Below are positions 1-8,480 of a DNA stretch of 64,000 nt, piece by piece; positions within the stretch are counted from its first letter, which is position 1; each line of letters starts with the position of its first letter. The notes beneath the pieces are model-generated. The model saw nothing but the letters and a program-made list of their open reading frames with translations. It was not told where the DNA came from and did no database searches. This stretch comes from Bacteroidia bacterium. GTDB taxonomy: Bacteria > Bacteroidota > Bacteroidia > J057. Location of the stretch: positions 186,001-250,000 of the forward strand of contig JAUIGE010000004.1 of assembly GCA_030430205.1 (NCBI GenBank), given 5' to 3'. The translations under genes and the position numbers were made by a program.

Positions 1-1157
1 ATATGCGCTTGCTGGATGATGCCCTCCCGGAGGGTAATGAGTGCAGCGGTATTGACGCTGGCGATGTCCAGGTGTGTGCGTTTGCTGACTTTTTCGAAGT
101 TGAAATGGCTGTTGGGAGAAGGGATATGGAAGGAAATTTCTGTAATGATTTCGCCTGCTTTTTTATCCAATTCTTTATAGCCCTTGTAAAAGTCTTTGAG
201 GAAAATACTTCTGTTTTGCTTTTCCTCCGTCAAAGTGATTTTTGCATCCAACGCCAGGAAAAAAGCGGTCAAATCACCAATGGGAGAAGCATTAACGAAG
301 TTGCCGGCAAGGGTCGAAATATTGCGAATGGGAGAGGAGGAGACCAGTTTGAGGTGGTCACCAAGTCTGGGGAAGTGTTTTTGAAAGATGTCAGAAGTCG
401 CGATGTCGCTGACTGTGGTCCCGCCGCCAAGGCGGCAGAAGCCGCCTTCCATCCTGACATATCGCCATTCCGGGCGATCTGCCATGACCTCCAGCTCGCG
501 ATGCGCGAGTTCATCGTGCTTTTGCACGTAGAGGTCCGTGCCTCCGCCCAGGACGATGCCTGTCGGCTGTTTTTGCTTTCGGGGGCGGATCGCCTTCAGG
601 CGATCAGGGATAAGCTGAAAATAGGTCGGAATAAAATTCCGTTCCACCAACCAATCCACAGGCTGCGCCACATCTTTTCCCGCTAAAGCTTCTGTTATCT
701 TTTGCGCTGCCCGCCCGATGGCTTTATAGCCGGTACAGCGGCAGATATTTCCGTCAATCGCAGCGATCGCATGCTGAGGAGAGGGGGCAGTAGGCTGTAG
801 GCAGTAGGCAGTGAGGGAGACGACAAATCCTACCGTGCAAAAGCCGCACTGCGTGCCGGATTCATCCACCATCGCCTGCTGAACAGGCGTCATGCCTTCC
901 ATATTCAACCCTTCTATGGTGACGACATGCCTGCCATGCACATTGCCAAGGGCTGTGAGGCAGGAGGTGACCTGCTCGTATTTCATCTGGCCATTTTGCC
1001 AGCTTCCGATCAGCACCGTACATGCGCCGCAATCGCCTTCCCGGCAACCGATTTTGGTTCCTGTCAACCGCTTTTCATAGCGCACAAAGTCCAGCAATAA
1101 AGCACCGCTGGGCTGATCTGTGGCGATCTTTCTGTCGTTGAGGATAAACTCAATCAT
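1..1157 (-). CDS. xdhA: Xanthine dehydrogenase small subunit (2Fe-2S and FAD domains), C-terminus cut by window edge
   Basis: This subunit carries electrons from the molybdenum site through two [2Fe-2S] clusters to FAD during oxidation of hypoxanthine or xanthine. About 385 residues are visible, read on the minus strand without a stop to the window edge. The N-terminus has the plant-type ferredoxin signature GCREGDCGACTVLIG. It is followed by the second cluster motifs CGFCTVGF and NICRCTGY, and then by the FAD-binding stretch LGGGTDLYV of a CoxM-type domain. The ATG at 1157 shares one base with the guaD stop (TGATG), so the two are translationally coupled and functionally linked, since guanine deaminase makes xanthine. 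The molybdenum subunit is expected beyond the left edge. Between the two cluster motifs the reading frame runs through four 7-bp repeats at 787-814. The family call is firm; substrate is inferred from the neighbour. Confidence 0.9.
   Translation of the reverse strand, partial: MIEFILNDRKIATDQPSGALLLDFVRYEKRLTGTKIGCREGDCGACTVLIGSWQNGQMKYEQVTSCLTALGNVHGRHVVTIEGLNMEGMTPVQQAMVDESGTQCGFCTVGFVVSLTAYCLQPTAPSPQHAIAAIDGNICRCTGYKAIGRAAQKITEALAGKDVAQPVDWLVERNFIPTYFQLIPDRLKAIRPRKQKQPTGIVLGGGTDLYVQKHDELAHRELEVMADRPEWRYVRMEGGFCRLGGGTTVSDIATSDIFQKHFPRLGDHLKLVSSSPIRNISTLAGNFVNASPIGDLTAFFLALDAKITLTEEKQNRSIFLKDFYKGYKELDKKAGEIITEISFHIPSPNSHFNFEKVSKRTHLDIASVNTAALITLREGIIQQAH
787..814. repeat. Four-unit heptamer repeat (GCAGTAG type) inside xdhA
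   Basis: Four tandem 7-bp units (GCAGTAG, GCTGTAG, GCAGTAG, GCAGTGA) lie in the xdhA frame between the two iron-sulfur motifs and encode part of the linker SLTAYCLQPTAPS. The units are the reverse complement of the TGCCTAC repeat at 25445-25528. Confidence 0.75.
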
Positions 1158-1627
1158 CAGTAATCCATCTTTTGGGTACTGTCTTTCCATGCCTGAAAAG
1201 CCACCCAGGCTTCGTCGCGGAGCAGTTGTTCAGTGGGCAGTGTGCGGTGGGCGCTTGGCAGTTCTATCTCCTGGTAGATGAAGGCATCATCGAAGTTGAT
1301 GGCGGCGGCGTCTTCTTTTGTATTGGCAAAATATATTTTGTCGGGTCGCGCCCAATAAATAGCGCCCAAACACATGGGACAGGGCTCACAGCTGCAATAA
1401 ATTTCGCAACCTGCTAACTGAAAACTGCCCAGCCGTTGGCAGGCCCGGCGGATAGCGACGACTTCGGCGTGAGCCGTGGGGTCATTCGAAGTCGTGACTT
1501 CGTTTGCTCCGCTGGCGATGATCTCACCGTCTTTGACGATCACTGCACCGAAGGGTCCTCCTTTGCCGGATTGCACGTTTTCGAGGGAGAGGCGAATGGC
1601 TTCGCGCATGAATTTTTGTTGTTGCAT
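1157..1627 (-). CDS. guaD: Guanine deaminase (CMP/dCMP deaminase fold)
   Basis: It hydrolyses guanine to xanthine and ammonia in the cytoplasm. The 156 residues match the compact zinc-dependent GuaD type of Bacillus rather than the large amidohydrolase type. The zinc site is visible as PTAHAEVVAIR (His ligand and catalytic Glu) and CEPCPMCLGAIYWA (two Cys ligands). The start MQQQKFMREAI is the usual N-terminus for the family. The stop overlaps the start of the xanthine dehydrogenase subunit by one base, so the product of this enzyme is the substrate of the next gene. A tRNA adenosine deaminase or cytosine deaminase is less likely because of the sequence around the second Cys motif and the neighbour. 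Confidence 0.88.
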   Translation of the reverse strand: MQQQKFMREAIRLSLENVQSGKGGPFGAVIVKDGEIIASGANEVTTSNDPTAHAEVVAIRRACQRLGSFQLAGCEIYCSCEPCPMCLGAIYWARPDKIYFANTKEDAAAINFDDAFIYQEIELPSAHRTLPTEQLLRDEAWVAFQAWKDSTQKMDY

Positions 1628-1642
1628 GGAATCAATTTTTCG

Positions 1643-3109
1643 CTATTTCTCCAATTTAATAAACCGAAAGCGATTATTCCAACCGAATTCCAAGGGCTCC
1701 GCATCTACCTTATAAATCATTTCGTCTCCATCGCTCACATCTATGAAGGTGCCTGCGGCTGTTGGAACCATTCGATCCCGTTGTCCATTGTTGCGGTCAT
1801 CTACGATTAGGCTATTGCCTTCGCGGAGGACAGTTACGATGTAATCTTCACCATTAACCTGCTCATCAAATCTGTATGTACCAGTCAGTTTTTCGAGATC
1901 ATCTTCGCTTAATTCAATGGGTTCGATGGTTCTGGAACCACTGATTCCCCAACCGTAATATTGTGAGATGGAACGTAGGATTTCGTCACCTAACTTACCG
2001 CCATTATCGGCATTGGTCATGAGGATCACGGCATCGCCTTTATGGGCAAATGCCGTCATACGGTTGGTAAAGCCCGCATTTTTGCCGCCATGCTGAAATC
2101 TGAGGGAATCACCATTCCACTCCAGAGAAGGGCCCAGGCCCCAATCATTTTTGTGCTTCGTGAGCATTTGAGTGACAATTTCCGGAGAAAGAATGCCATC
2201 GGCTTTGCCAGCTACAATCTCTTGTATGGCCATACAATAGCTTGCCAGGTCTGTCGGCGTCGTCCACAAGCCAGCAGCTGCCTGCTCCGGATAATTGAGC
2301 CAAAGGCCCTCGTACAGATTTCCCTGCCGATCATAAGCGGCGCTTGCCTGAGCATGATCTTTTTCGGTTAGTGGCTGGTCGTAGGAACTATGGGTCATGC
2401 CCAATGGCTTTAGGATATGCTCCTTCATATAGGCTTCCAGTGGCATCCCACTGACATCTTCAACCACCTTTTCCATAATTGTATATCCACCACCTGAATA
2501 GCGCCAGATCGCGCCAGGGAAGGTGTCCAGCTCAATTTTGGGGGTATTGCCTTCTCCATTGAGCACTTGCTCTATTGTAGGGAAATTGTCTGTTTGCTGG
2601 TATCCGGGAAAACCATGCACGGTCATCCCGGCGGAGTGGGTAAGCAGGCTGCGCAGCGTCACTTTTTCATTGAGGGCAAATTTACTTTCAGGAATTTTCC
2701 AGCCTTTCAGGTAGGTATTCACATCGGTGTCGAGCTCCAGTTTTCCTTGCTGTACAAGCTTGAGCGCCGCCAAAGCGGCAATCGGTTTGCTGATCGATCC
2801 CGCCTGAAAAAGGGTATTTTCATCAACGGAGCTTCCGCTTTTTGTATTGGCCATGCCATATCCTTTTGCCCAGGCGATTTTGCCGTCTTTCACGACAGCG
2901 ATGCTGACGCCCGGCACCTTGTGAAATTTCATCCGGTCGAGGATGTTGTAGGTTAAAGGCGTCTCGCCTTTTACCTGTATGGGGCCAATCAGGCCATTTT
3001 CGATGGCGTTTACTTCGGGCCTGCTTTCAGGCCCGGCGGCAGGGGGACCTGATTTACAGGCAAAAAAAAGGAGGCTAATCAAGAAGATGGAGAGGGTTGT
3101 GAGTTTCAT
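1643..3109 (-). CDS. Beta-lactamase-family serine hydrolase lipoprotein
   Basis: This is a 488-residue serine hydrolase of the class C beta-lactamase/esterase fold (Pfam Beta-lactamase), exported as a lipoprotein. The N-terminus ends in the lipobox LLFFACKSG. The catalytic SxxK is S105-I-S-K108 in FQAGSISKP, the Tyr motif appears as WRYSGGGY, and the third motif is FQHGGKNAGF. A C-terminal domain of roughly 100 residues follows the catalytic part. These proteins usually act as periplasmic esterases or D-amino-acid peptidases, and the true substrate cannot be read from sequence. The gene ends 15 bp before guaD and may be cotranscribed with it, but no functional link is obvious. Confidence 0.85.
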   Translation of the reverse strand: MKLTTLSIFLISLLFFACKSGPPAAGPESRPEVNAIENGLIGPIQVKGETPLTYNILDRMKFHKVPGVSIAVVKDGKIAWAKGYGMANTKSGSSVDENTLFQAGSISKPIAALAALKLVQQGKLELDTDVNTYLKGWKIPESKFALNEKVTLRSLLTHSAGMTVHGFPGYQQTDNFPTIEQVLNGEGNTPKIELDTFPGAIWRYSGGGYTIMEKVVEDVSGMPLEAYMKEHILKPLGMTHSSYDQPLTEKDHAQASAAYDRQGNLYEGLWLNYPEQAAAGLWTTPTDLASYCMAIQEIVAGKADGILSPEIVTQMLTKHKNDWGLGPSLEWNGDSLRFQHGGKNAGFTNRMTAFAHKGDAVILMTNADNGGKLGDEILRSISQYYGWGISGSRTIEPIELSEDDLEKLTGTYRFDEQVNGEDYIVTVLREGNSLIVDDRNNGQRDRMVPTAAGTFIDVSDGDEMIYKVDAEPLEFGWNNRFRFIKLEK

Positions 3110-3201
3110 ATTTTCGGTTGAAGTTCAGTGAATTCATTCTCAAAATATAAAAATAAAGCTTAGGCGAGCTAAGCGGTGGACAAAGGAGGTGAACAAATCG
3201 A

Positions 3202-5244
3202 TCAATTCACCAACACCTCATCCAAAAATACCCAACAGGGCGCGCCCGGAGCAGGATGCCAGGCAGGATTCTTCAAATTACTTTGGATATACACTTTTAG
3301 ATAGCGGGCTTCGGTTTCCTCAAATGAAAGCAGAAAATTGCTGACTGTTGAAGGATGGGGCTCAGAGGCCGTTGGGATGTTTTTTATCGCTATTTTTTGA
3401 TAAGAATGTCCATCTTTTGAAAGGGCGATGGCTATTTCTTTTGGGAAAAAAATATAGGAACCCACATCTTCCAGCGCTCCCACAGTCACACTGGAAATGC
3501 GTTGCATTTCCCCCAAATCCAGCGTCGCTGTCACATGCTGCCCCTGATAGCCGAGCCATCCCCCATCCGAAAACCGCTCTGACCCCTTGACAAAATCCGT
3601 CAAGGTTTTCGGGCCATCGGCCCTGTATTTTTCATCGGGTTTTGCGCTGAGTGTGATGTCCGCGATTTCATACTTTGTGCGGATGTAAACTTGCCGGGCG
3701 AGTTCGCTTGTCTGCCAGCCCGCCTTCTGGGCGATGGCCTTGATTTCGCAGGTTTGTCGGATGTAAAATGGCGCTGTATAGCGCGCTGAGCCCGTATCTG
3801 GCGGACTGCCGTCCAGGGTATAAAAAATCTGTACCCCTTTGAAATTCATCTTCAATTCCACCCTCAAAGAATCTTTGAAAAGTTCTTTTTCTTCCAAAAA
3901 AAGAGGCGGTTTCAACTGTGCTTCACCAAAGAGATCCGAATCAATCTGATGAGACAGCTCAAGCTGTGGATGCGCCTGGGCAAAGGCCTCTACGGCCTCC
4001 GAAGTCGTGTGGCTTTGCCACAGATAGACACGCTCCAGGGCGGTCATTTTTGCCAAAAAAGGAAGCGCCTGATCGCCCAAAGCTGTTCCATACAAATTGA
4101 GCGACTCAAGGTATTTCAAGCCTGTCAAATGCGATAAGGCATCAGCAGTGATGCGGGTCTGCTGCAACTCCAGCTTTTGGATGTGGGGGAAAGATTCGAT
4201 CTCTTTTGCCAGCCCGTCATTCAGGTTGGAAAAGGAAAGATTCAATTTGATGATATGCTTGCGGATTTGCTTCAGCGCCTTGAGCTTTTGGAGAGTGATG
4301 GCGCTGTCATAAGCCAGGCTGGCTTCGAAGAGGATGCCTTCCTCATCCTGCGGATTGAGCAGGATGCCATGCTTGCGGATTTTCCGCAATTTTGCTGCCT
4401 CAACTGAGGCCAAATTTGCCGTAGGCCCTTTTTTGCCTTTTGCAAGATAGCCACCTAATATTCGCTCAACCGACTCGGTAAGCGTCATTTCCGCTACCTT
4501 TTGGTCTACTTTCCCTCCTTCAGCTATCCACCATTTCAGCAGGCTGATTTCATCATCTGTCAGTTGCGCTTTCCCTTTCGGAGGCATGTGCTTTTTCTCC
4601 GTTTTGGGCAGTTCAATGCGCGCTATGATCAGGCTTTGGTCGGGATCATGTACGTTAAATAAAGCGCCGCTTTTCCCTCCTTTTTGCATGCCTTCGATGG
4701 TGGTCAGCAGGAGCTCTCCTTTGAGCTTTTCGGGATTGTGGCAGGAGGTGCATTTTTGGGTAAAAATCGGTTGAATGACCTGCTCAAAGAGCTGTATCTC
4801 TTCTATTTTATCAGGGAGGGTGACTGCTTCGGTTTTTTCTGGAAAAAGGTAATCACTTCCATGCGTCAGGCTGCCTCCAAAGTGGCCGGTCAGAAACAGG
4901 AGCAGGATTGTCAGGATAAAAAGGGGCATATAGAGCCTGCGGCGGGAATTTGTGGCGCGAGACAGGAAACTTAAGACAGCCAGACAGGCTGTCAGGCTTA
5001 TTCCGAACCAGAAATGAAGGTTTACCAATTGTTCATCATAGACTCCTTCCTTGGGGATGAGCCAGCCTGTCAGGACAGAAAGCATGGCGCTGAGTGTGGC
5101 GATAAGTAGACTGAAAGAGATGGCGGGTTTGAGAGAATGGTATTGGGGCTTTCGGCTGAATATTTCCAGCAGGAAAGCCAGCAGGAGGATGCCTATGGGC
5201 AGGTGGACCAACAGGGGATGGAAATGGGATAGAGTCAAAATCAT
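3202..5244 (-). CDS. Membrane-anchored cytochrome c / leucine-rich repeat / F5/8-type fusion protein
   Basis: This 680-residue protein starts with a four-helix membrane domain (about residues 8-125, DUF2231-like). A planctomycete-type cytochrome c domain follows, with haem motif C165-T-S-C168-H in CTSCHNPEKLKGEL. Next come leucine-rich repeats (about 320-430, with phrases such as SLNLYGTALGDQALPFL), a chitobiase/beta-hexosaminidase C-terminal-like domain (FYTLDGSPPDTGSARYTAP, about 470-520) and a C-terminal discoidin-like (F5/8 type C) domain. The ATG overlaps the stop of the upstream gene by 4 bp. It is the last of three tightly coupled genes, and the gene before it carries the same two C-terminal domains. 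Such fusions are known in Planctomycetes and Bacteroidota. Electron transfer at the cell surface or periplasm is likely; the partner is unknown. Confidence 0.75.
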   Translation of the reverse strand: MILTLSHFHPLLVHLPIGILLLAFLLEIFSRKPQYHSLKPAISFSLLIATLSAMLSVLTGWLIPKEGVYDEQLVNLHFWFGISLTACLAVLSFLSRATNSRRRLYMPLFILTILLLFLTGHFGGSLTHGSDYLFPEKTEAVTLPDKIEEIQLFEQVIQPIFTQKCTSCHNPEKLKGELLLTTIEGMQKGGKSGALFNVHDPDQSLIIARIELPKTEKKHMPPKGKAQLTDDEISLLKWWIAEGGKVDQKVAEMTLTESVERILGGYLAKGKKGPTANLASVEAAKLRKIRKHGILLNPQDEEGILFEASLAYDSAITLQKLKALKQIRKHIIKLNLSFSNLNDGLAKEIESFPHIQKLELQQTRITADALSHLTGLKYLESLNLYGTALGDQALPFLAKMTALERVYLWQSHTTSEAVEAFAQAHPQLELSHQIDSDLFGEAQLKPPLFLEEKELFKDSLRVELKMNFKGVQIFYTLDGSPPDTGSARYTAPFYIRQTCEIKAIAQKAGWQTSELARQVYIRTKYEIADITLSAKPDEKYRADGPKTLTDFVKGSERFSDGGWLGYQGQHVTATLDLGEMQRISSVTVGALEDVGSYIFFPKEIAIALSKDGHSYQKIAIKNIPTASEPHPSTVSNFLLSFEETEARYLKVYIQSNLKNPAWHPAPGAPCWVFLDEVLVN

Positions 5245-6071
5245 TTGAGGATTACTTCATCTATAAACAGCCAGGGCCTATGCCCTGCGCCGGGATGCCA
5301 ATCGGGTATCACATCTGCATTTGTGATGCGAATGCGCAGGCTTTGCGTTTCGATTTCATCGAGGCTGACATGCAAATATGCCAATCTTTTGGCTTCTGCA
5401 AGCTGTGGGATCGGCCATTGCGAAAGAACGCTACCATCCTGTGATATAACTTCCATTTTTTCAGGTAAAAAAATCCAGGATCCATGATCCTGCAGGGTGC
5501 TCAGGCTGAGCTGGCTCAGCTTCTGCGGTTTTTCGAATTCAAGCTGAATTTCCACCACTTTTTCGTCAAATCCCATCCAGGCTTTTTCCCTGAAATTTAA
5601 GCTTCCTTTTTGCAGGTCAAATAGCGAAGAGGCTCCGCCGCCCGGATAGCTATCGCTGGGTTCCTGCAAGAGGCTAATGGCTTTTACCTTCTCCAACCTT
5701 TTTACCTGAAGGAAGTCAATTTCAACCATTTCACTGGCTTGTAAGTGGGGATGAAAGCTGATGGCTTTCAGGTGGATGCTTTGGGTAAAACATTGTTTTC
5801 CTGTAAAAATGGCTGATTTTCTGGAAGGCATATTCCCGTCCGTCGTGAAGTGAATATGGCTGTTGGGATAGCCCGGCGCAAAGGAAAGGCAGAACGAATC
5901 CTCGAAGAGGGTGCTGCTGTATTGAGGTATAGGGGCTGAGAGCCGGATATCATTTTCCTGGCTAAATGTTTTGTTTGTAGAACAGCCCCAAAGGGCTACG
6001 ATTGAGCATACAGCCAGGGCGATTTTTTGTAAAAATAAAATGCTGCTATGGCCCCTGTGTTTCGCTTTCAT
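5241..6071 (-). CDS. Lipoprotein with chitobiase-like and discoidin-like domains
   Basis: This 276-residue lipoprotein has the lipobox VALWGCSTNK. An Ig-like chitobiase/hexosaminidase C-terminal domain follows (HIHFTTDGNMPSRKSAIFTG), and then a discoidin-like domain that ends LFIDEVILK, very close to the end of the downstream protein (VFLDEVLVN). It therefore looks like a soluble duplicate of the C-terminal half of the cytochrome c protein at 3202-5244. It overlaps both neighbours by 4 bp (ATGA), so all three are translated from one message. No catalytic residues are recognisable. A carbohydrate- or surface-binding role is an inference from fold only. Confidence 0.65.
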   Translation of the reverse strand: MKAKHRGHSSILFLQKIALAVCSIVALWGCSTNKTFSQENDIRLSAPIPQYSSTLFEDSFCLSFAPGYPNSHIHFTTDGNMPSRKSAIFTGKQCFTQSIHLKAISFHPHLQASEMVEIDFLQVKRLEKVKAISLLQEPSDSYPGGGASSLFDLQKGSLNFREKAWMGFDEKVVEIQLEFEKPQKLSQLSLSTLQDHGSWIFLPEKMEVISQDGSVLSQWPIPQLAEAKRLAYLHVSLDEIETQSLRIRITNADVIPDWHPGAGHRPWLFIDEVILK

Positions 6072-7102
6072 ATCCGGATCAATTTAAAAGGATACAGATG
6101 CCCTGCATTCCACTGCGCAACATATAGATTTTCATCTTCATCTATGCAGACATCATGCGGGTGCTTGAAGAGCTGGAGTTGCTGGTACATGGGCGACAAG
6201 TTGCCCTGATGATAAATAGGTTGATTGCCTCCGGGAGCGGAGATGAGGCGGTTATTTTTGTCCAAAATAGAGATGAAGCCCGTGTTTTCGGCACCATCGC
6301 CCGACCAGATGGTTGCCAGGTAGACATGCTCCCCTTTGATGACCGGGCGGCAGATGTAAGCGCCTGGCAGGTCGATATTTGCGAGCCATTTTCCTTCAGG
6401 AGAAAAGCGTTTGAGCTTGTTTTGCTGCCGCGCTGTGATCAGCAATTCAGGCTTTCCTGAACGTGTATCTATGCAAATGCCATGGGCATTTTCGAATTTG
6501 TCCTCTTCTATTCCCTTACCGCCAAAGGCGTTCAGCAACTCGCCCCTGGCGTTGTAATGCAGGATGCATTGCTGCCCATAGCCATCGGCTATGTAGATGT
6601 CGCCGTTGGCGGCGATGGCGGTCTCGGTAGGGAGATATTGCGAGGCGTCCTCATAGGCATCCACCTCCGCCGGATACGGCAAAACCATCAGCACCCGACC
6701 ATCAATGGTCGTTTTGATGACTTCGTGCCGCTCGGTATCGGTGATATAGAGCATGTCTTCCCCGCCTTCATTCATAAGCGTAAGGCCGTGAGCACCAGGA
6801 TATTCCGTGCCCCAGCTTTGCAGCAATTTTCCTTTTTTGCTGTAAATAATGATGTTATTCCGGATGTGATTGGTCAGGAGGACGATGCGTCCCTGGCTGT
6901 CTACAGCCATCTCATGGCAGTCTTTGACGGGAACCCGTCCGGGATCTAGCCTTCCCCAATGTACGTCCACCTTATAGCGGTGGCTGCCATGTCCCACGAT
7001 CAAATCCCTGGATTGGGAATCCAGCATATTCATGCCACCCGCTCCAAAGGAAGCGGCTATCATTCCTTTTGAGAGGGTTTCCAGGAAATGTCTTCTTTTC
7101 AT
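6068..7102 (-). CDS. NHL-repeat six-bladed beta-propeller protein, exported
   Basis: The 344-residue protein has a twin-Arg-like leader (MKRRHFLETLSKGM followed by a small-residue stretch). NHL-type blades follow, for example ELLNAFGGKGIEEDKFENAHG and HPHDVCIDEDENLYVAQW. Proteins of this fold act as scaffolds, lactonases or peptidyl-amidating lyases, and no catalytic set is clear enough to choose. It is the first gene of a three-gene operon whose reading frames overlap by 4 bp, ending in a membrane cytochrome c protein. The conserved order suggests one extracytoplasmic complex or pathway. The region just upstream is the remnant of a broken DUF559 gene, so the promoter must lie in or after that remnant. 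Confidence 0.7.
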   Translation of the reverse strand: MKRRHFLETLSKGMIAASFGAGGMNMLDSQSRDLIVGHGSHRYKVDVHWGRLDPGRVPVKDCHEMAVDSQGRIVLLTNHIRNNIIIYSKKGKLLQSWGTEYPGAHGLTLMNEGGEDMLYITDTERHEVIKTTIDGRVLMVLPYPAEVDAYEDASQYLPTETAIAANGDIYIADGYGQQCILHYNARGELLNAFGGKGIEEDKFENAHGICIDTRSGKPELLITARQQNKLKRFSPEGKWLANIDLPGAYICRPVIKGEHVYLATIWSGDGAENTGFISILDKNNRLISAPGGNQPIYHQGNLSPMYQQLQLFKHPHDVCIDEDENLYVAQWNAGHLYPFKLIRI

Positions 7103-7114
7103 TTTGTGGTGTTA

Positions 7115-7336
7115 TGCCTTCAACCTGATCTTCATGATACCTTCCATCTACCTCTATGGCCAACATGATTTCATGGCAATAAAATGAACCATCGGCACCT
7201 GCCGGTGAAACTGGGCTCCGAGCTTAGGTTTTCTGATTTTTTCCCAAAGTAATTCTTCTTGCGGGGTCGGATTATTTCTAAGCTCCCTTGCAAAGTGTCT
7301 TAGTTTTGGATCATAGGGTATGATGGGATTTCTCAT
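7115..7336 (-). pseudogene. DUF559 (Vsr-like endonuclease) gene remnant, frameshifted and truncated
   Basis: The first frame gives a good DUF559 N-terminus (MRNPIIPYDPKLRHFAREL then NPTPQEELLWEKIRKPKLGA and QFHRQVPM) and then runs to a stop. The expected continuation FYCHEIMLAIEVDGRYHEDQ is found immediately afterwards in another frame, starting near 7180. Bases that would encode the linker between VPM and FYCHE are missing, so a small deletion shifted the frame. Homology ends after HEDQVE just before the NHL gene, so the catalytic C-terminus is lost as well. Intact members are usually about 110-130 residues. The gene cannot make an active nuclease. Confidence 0.75.
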
Positions 7337-7365
7337 GGGTTAAATTAAGGAATTTTTGGAGTTTT

Positions 7366-7478
7366 AACACCCCCGTCCAAGACGCCCCTCCAGGGGCTGA
7401 CGTGAAACATGGGAAAATTTTATTTTCCTTCATCTCCGTCAGCTCCCCTCCAGGGGAGCGTCCAGGACGAGGGGTGTT
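7366..7478. repeat. Imperfect inverted repeat, two arms of about 40 bp, REP/MITE-like
   Basis: The left arm (7366-7402) and right arm (7437-7478) are imperfect reverse complements. Each contains its own small palindrome of the type CCCCTCCAGGGG. The arms are separated by about 34 bp of AT-rich sequence. The right arm overlaps the last codons of the DUF3592 gene and supplies its stop codon. The element lies between that gene and the broken DUF559 gene. No transposase is present. Confidence 0.7.
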
Positions 7479-7939
7479 TCATATCCTGAGCCAGGGGCTA
7501 CCGTATCACCCCCCCTCACGTACAAAAAATATCCCAGAGAAATCACAAGAAAGGGAGATGCCGCCAGAAGCAGCCCAATTACCCAGCCATACAATCCCCA
7601 GTAGGTGACAAGCTTGATGCGATTCTCATTTTGTGGATCATATATTAATTCTGTCATTTCTCCTACCTTCCAGCTGGGCGGGCGGGAAGCGGAGTTGCTG
7701 GTATGTCTTCTTGTCTCCCCTTCGAGGGTTTTGTATTCAAAAACGGGCTTATAGGTGTCTCCCTCGCTATCATATACCGTGATCAGTTGTACCACGGTTG
7801 CAGGGACTTTGGCCCCTACGAGCAGTAGATTTTGGGTTTTCTTGTATTGCCAGAAAGCCAAACCCGCGAGGATTATGCCGGCAAGGAGCAGGAACGTATA
7901 AAGGGTCATCGCTTTGGGATTATCTACTTTGTATTTCAC
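7439..7939 (-). CDS. DUF3592 membrane protein
   Basis: The 166-residue protein has a first membrane segment (about 9-28, LYTFLLLAGIILAGLAFW). An extracytoplasmic beta-rich domain follows, with the DUF3592 pattern (PVFEYKTLEGETRRHTS, then WKVGEMTELIYDPQNE), and then a second membrane segment (LYGWVIGLLLAASPFLVISL). Function of the family is unknown. The last residues (ETPLVLDAPLEGS) and the stop codon are encoded by the right arm of the inverted repeat, so the natural C-terminus has probably been replaced when the repeat arrived. It reads in the same direction as the membrane-protein gene at 7965-8480, 25 bp upstream. Confidence 0.75.
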   Translation of the reverse strand: MKYKVDNPKAMTLYTFLLLAGIILAGLAFWQYKKTQNLLLVGAKVPATVVQLITVYDSEGDTYKPVFEYKTLEGETRRHTSNSASRPPSWKVGEMTELIYDPQNENRIKLVTYWGLYGWVIGLLLAASPFLVISLGYFLYVRGGDTVAPGSGYETPLVLDAPLEGS

Positions 7940-7964
7940 TTAAGAAATATATAAAAAATGTAGC

Positions 7965-8480
7965 TTATCTCCTGCGTGTGGAGGCTCCTCGGGGGTTAAA
8001 TTTTACAACTTCCATCCCGGTATGACGGGCGATCTCTTCGGCTATGCCCAGAGCCTTTTCGTAGGTGCTGCAATCCTGGATCAATTTTTTGGTAAGGTGG
8101 CTTTTGCTCAACATATACACCTCGTATGCCTCATAGCTTCCGCCTATGCTGAAAGGCAAAAAGCCGATGAAAGTGCCCCCTTTTCTATAGGTCATGCGGA
8201 GGACAGAAAGCTGGGGAAATTTAGATTGAGGGTACTTTTTTCCCAGTTTCAAAACGCCCAATATCAGGGTATAAGGCTTGACCGTGTGTTTTTCCAGGTC
8301 AAATTTGACCCCATCAAAATTCATCAGCATGGCAATTCCTGCCAGGATGAAAGCTCCAAAGACGATGTCTTTGGTAAAGTACAGCCTCAATCCCCCCAAA
8401 AGGATGAAAATAATACCAAGGCTGGACCAGCCCTGCAAGAAAGTGAAGCCGGTGACGAAGTTTAAGGTTCTGGGTTTCAT
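7965..8480 (-). CDS. Small membrane protein of unknown function
   Basis: From the start chosen here the protein is about 171 residues. A membrane hairpin lies near the N-terminus (WSSLGIIFILLGGLRLYF and IVFGAFILAGIAMLM). A soluble PH-like segment follows (GVKFDLEKHTVKPYTLILGV) and then a basic tail. An upstream ATG at 8570 is in frame, but its first 30 residues are hydrophilic and unlike a coding N-terminus. The Met in MKPRTLNF just before the membrane segment is therefore preferred. I do not recognise a named family. It is probably in one transcript with the downstream DUF3592 gene. Confidence 0.6.
   Translation of the reverse strand: MKPRTLNFVTGFTFLQGWSSLGIIFILLGGLRLYFTKDIVFGAFILAGIAMLMNFDGVKFDLEKHTVKPYTLILGVLKLGKKYPQSKFPQLSVLRMTYRKGGTFIGFLPFSIGGSYEAYEVYMLSKSHLTKKLIQDCSTYEKALGIAEEIARHTGMEVVKFNPRGASTRRR

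Noticed and set aside
3-686. Long plus-strand open frame at the left edge
   Set aside because: It lies opposite the clear xanthine dehydrogenase subunit and has no recognisable domain.
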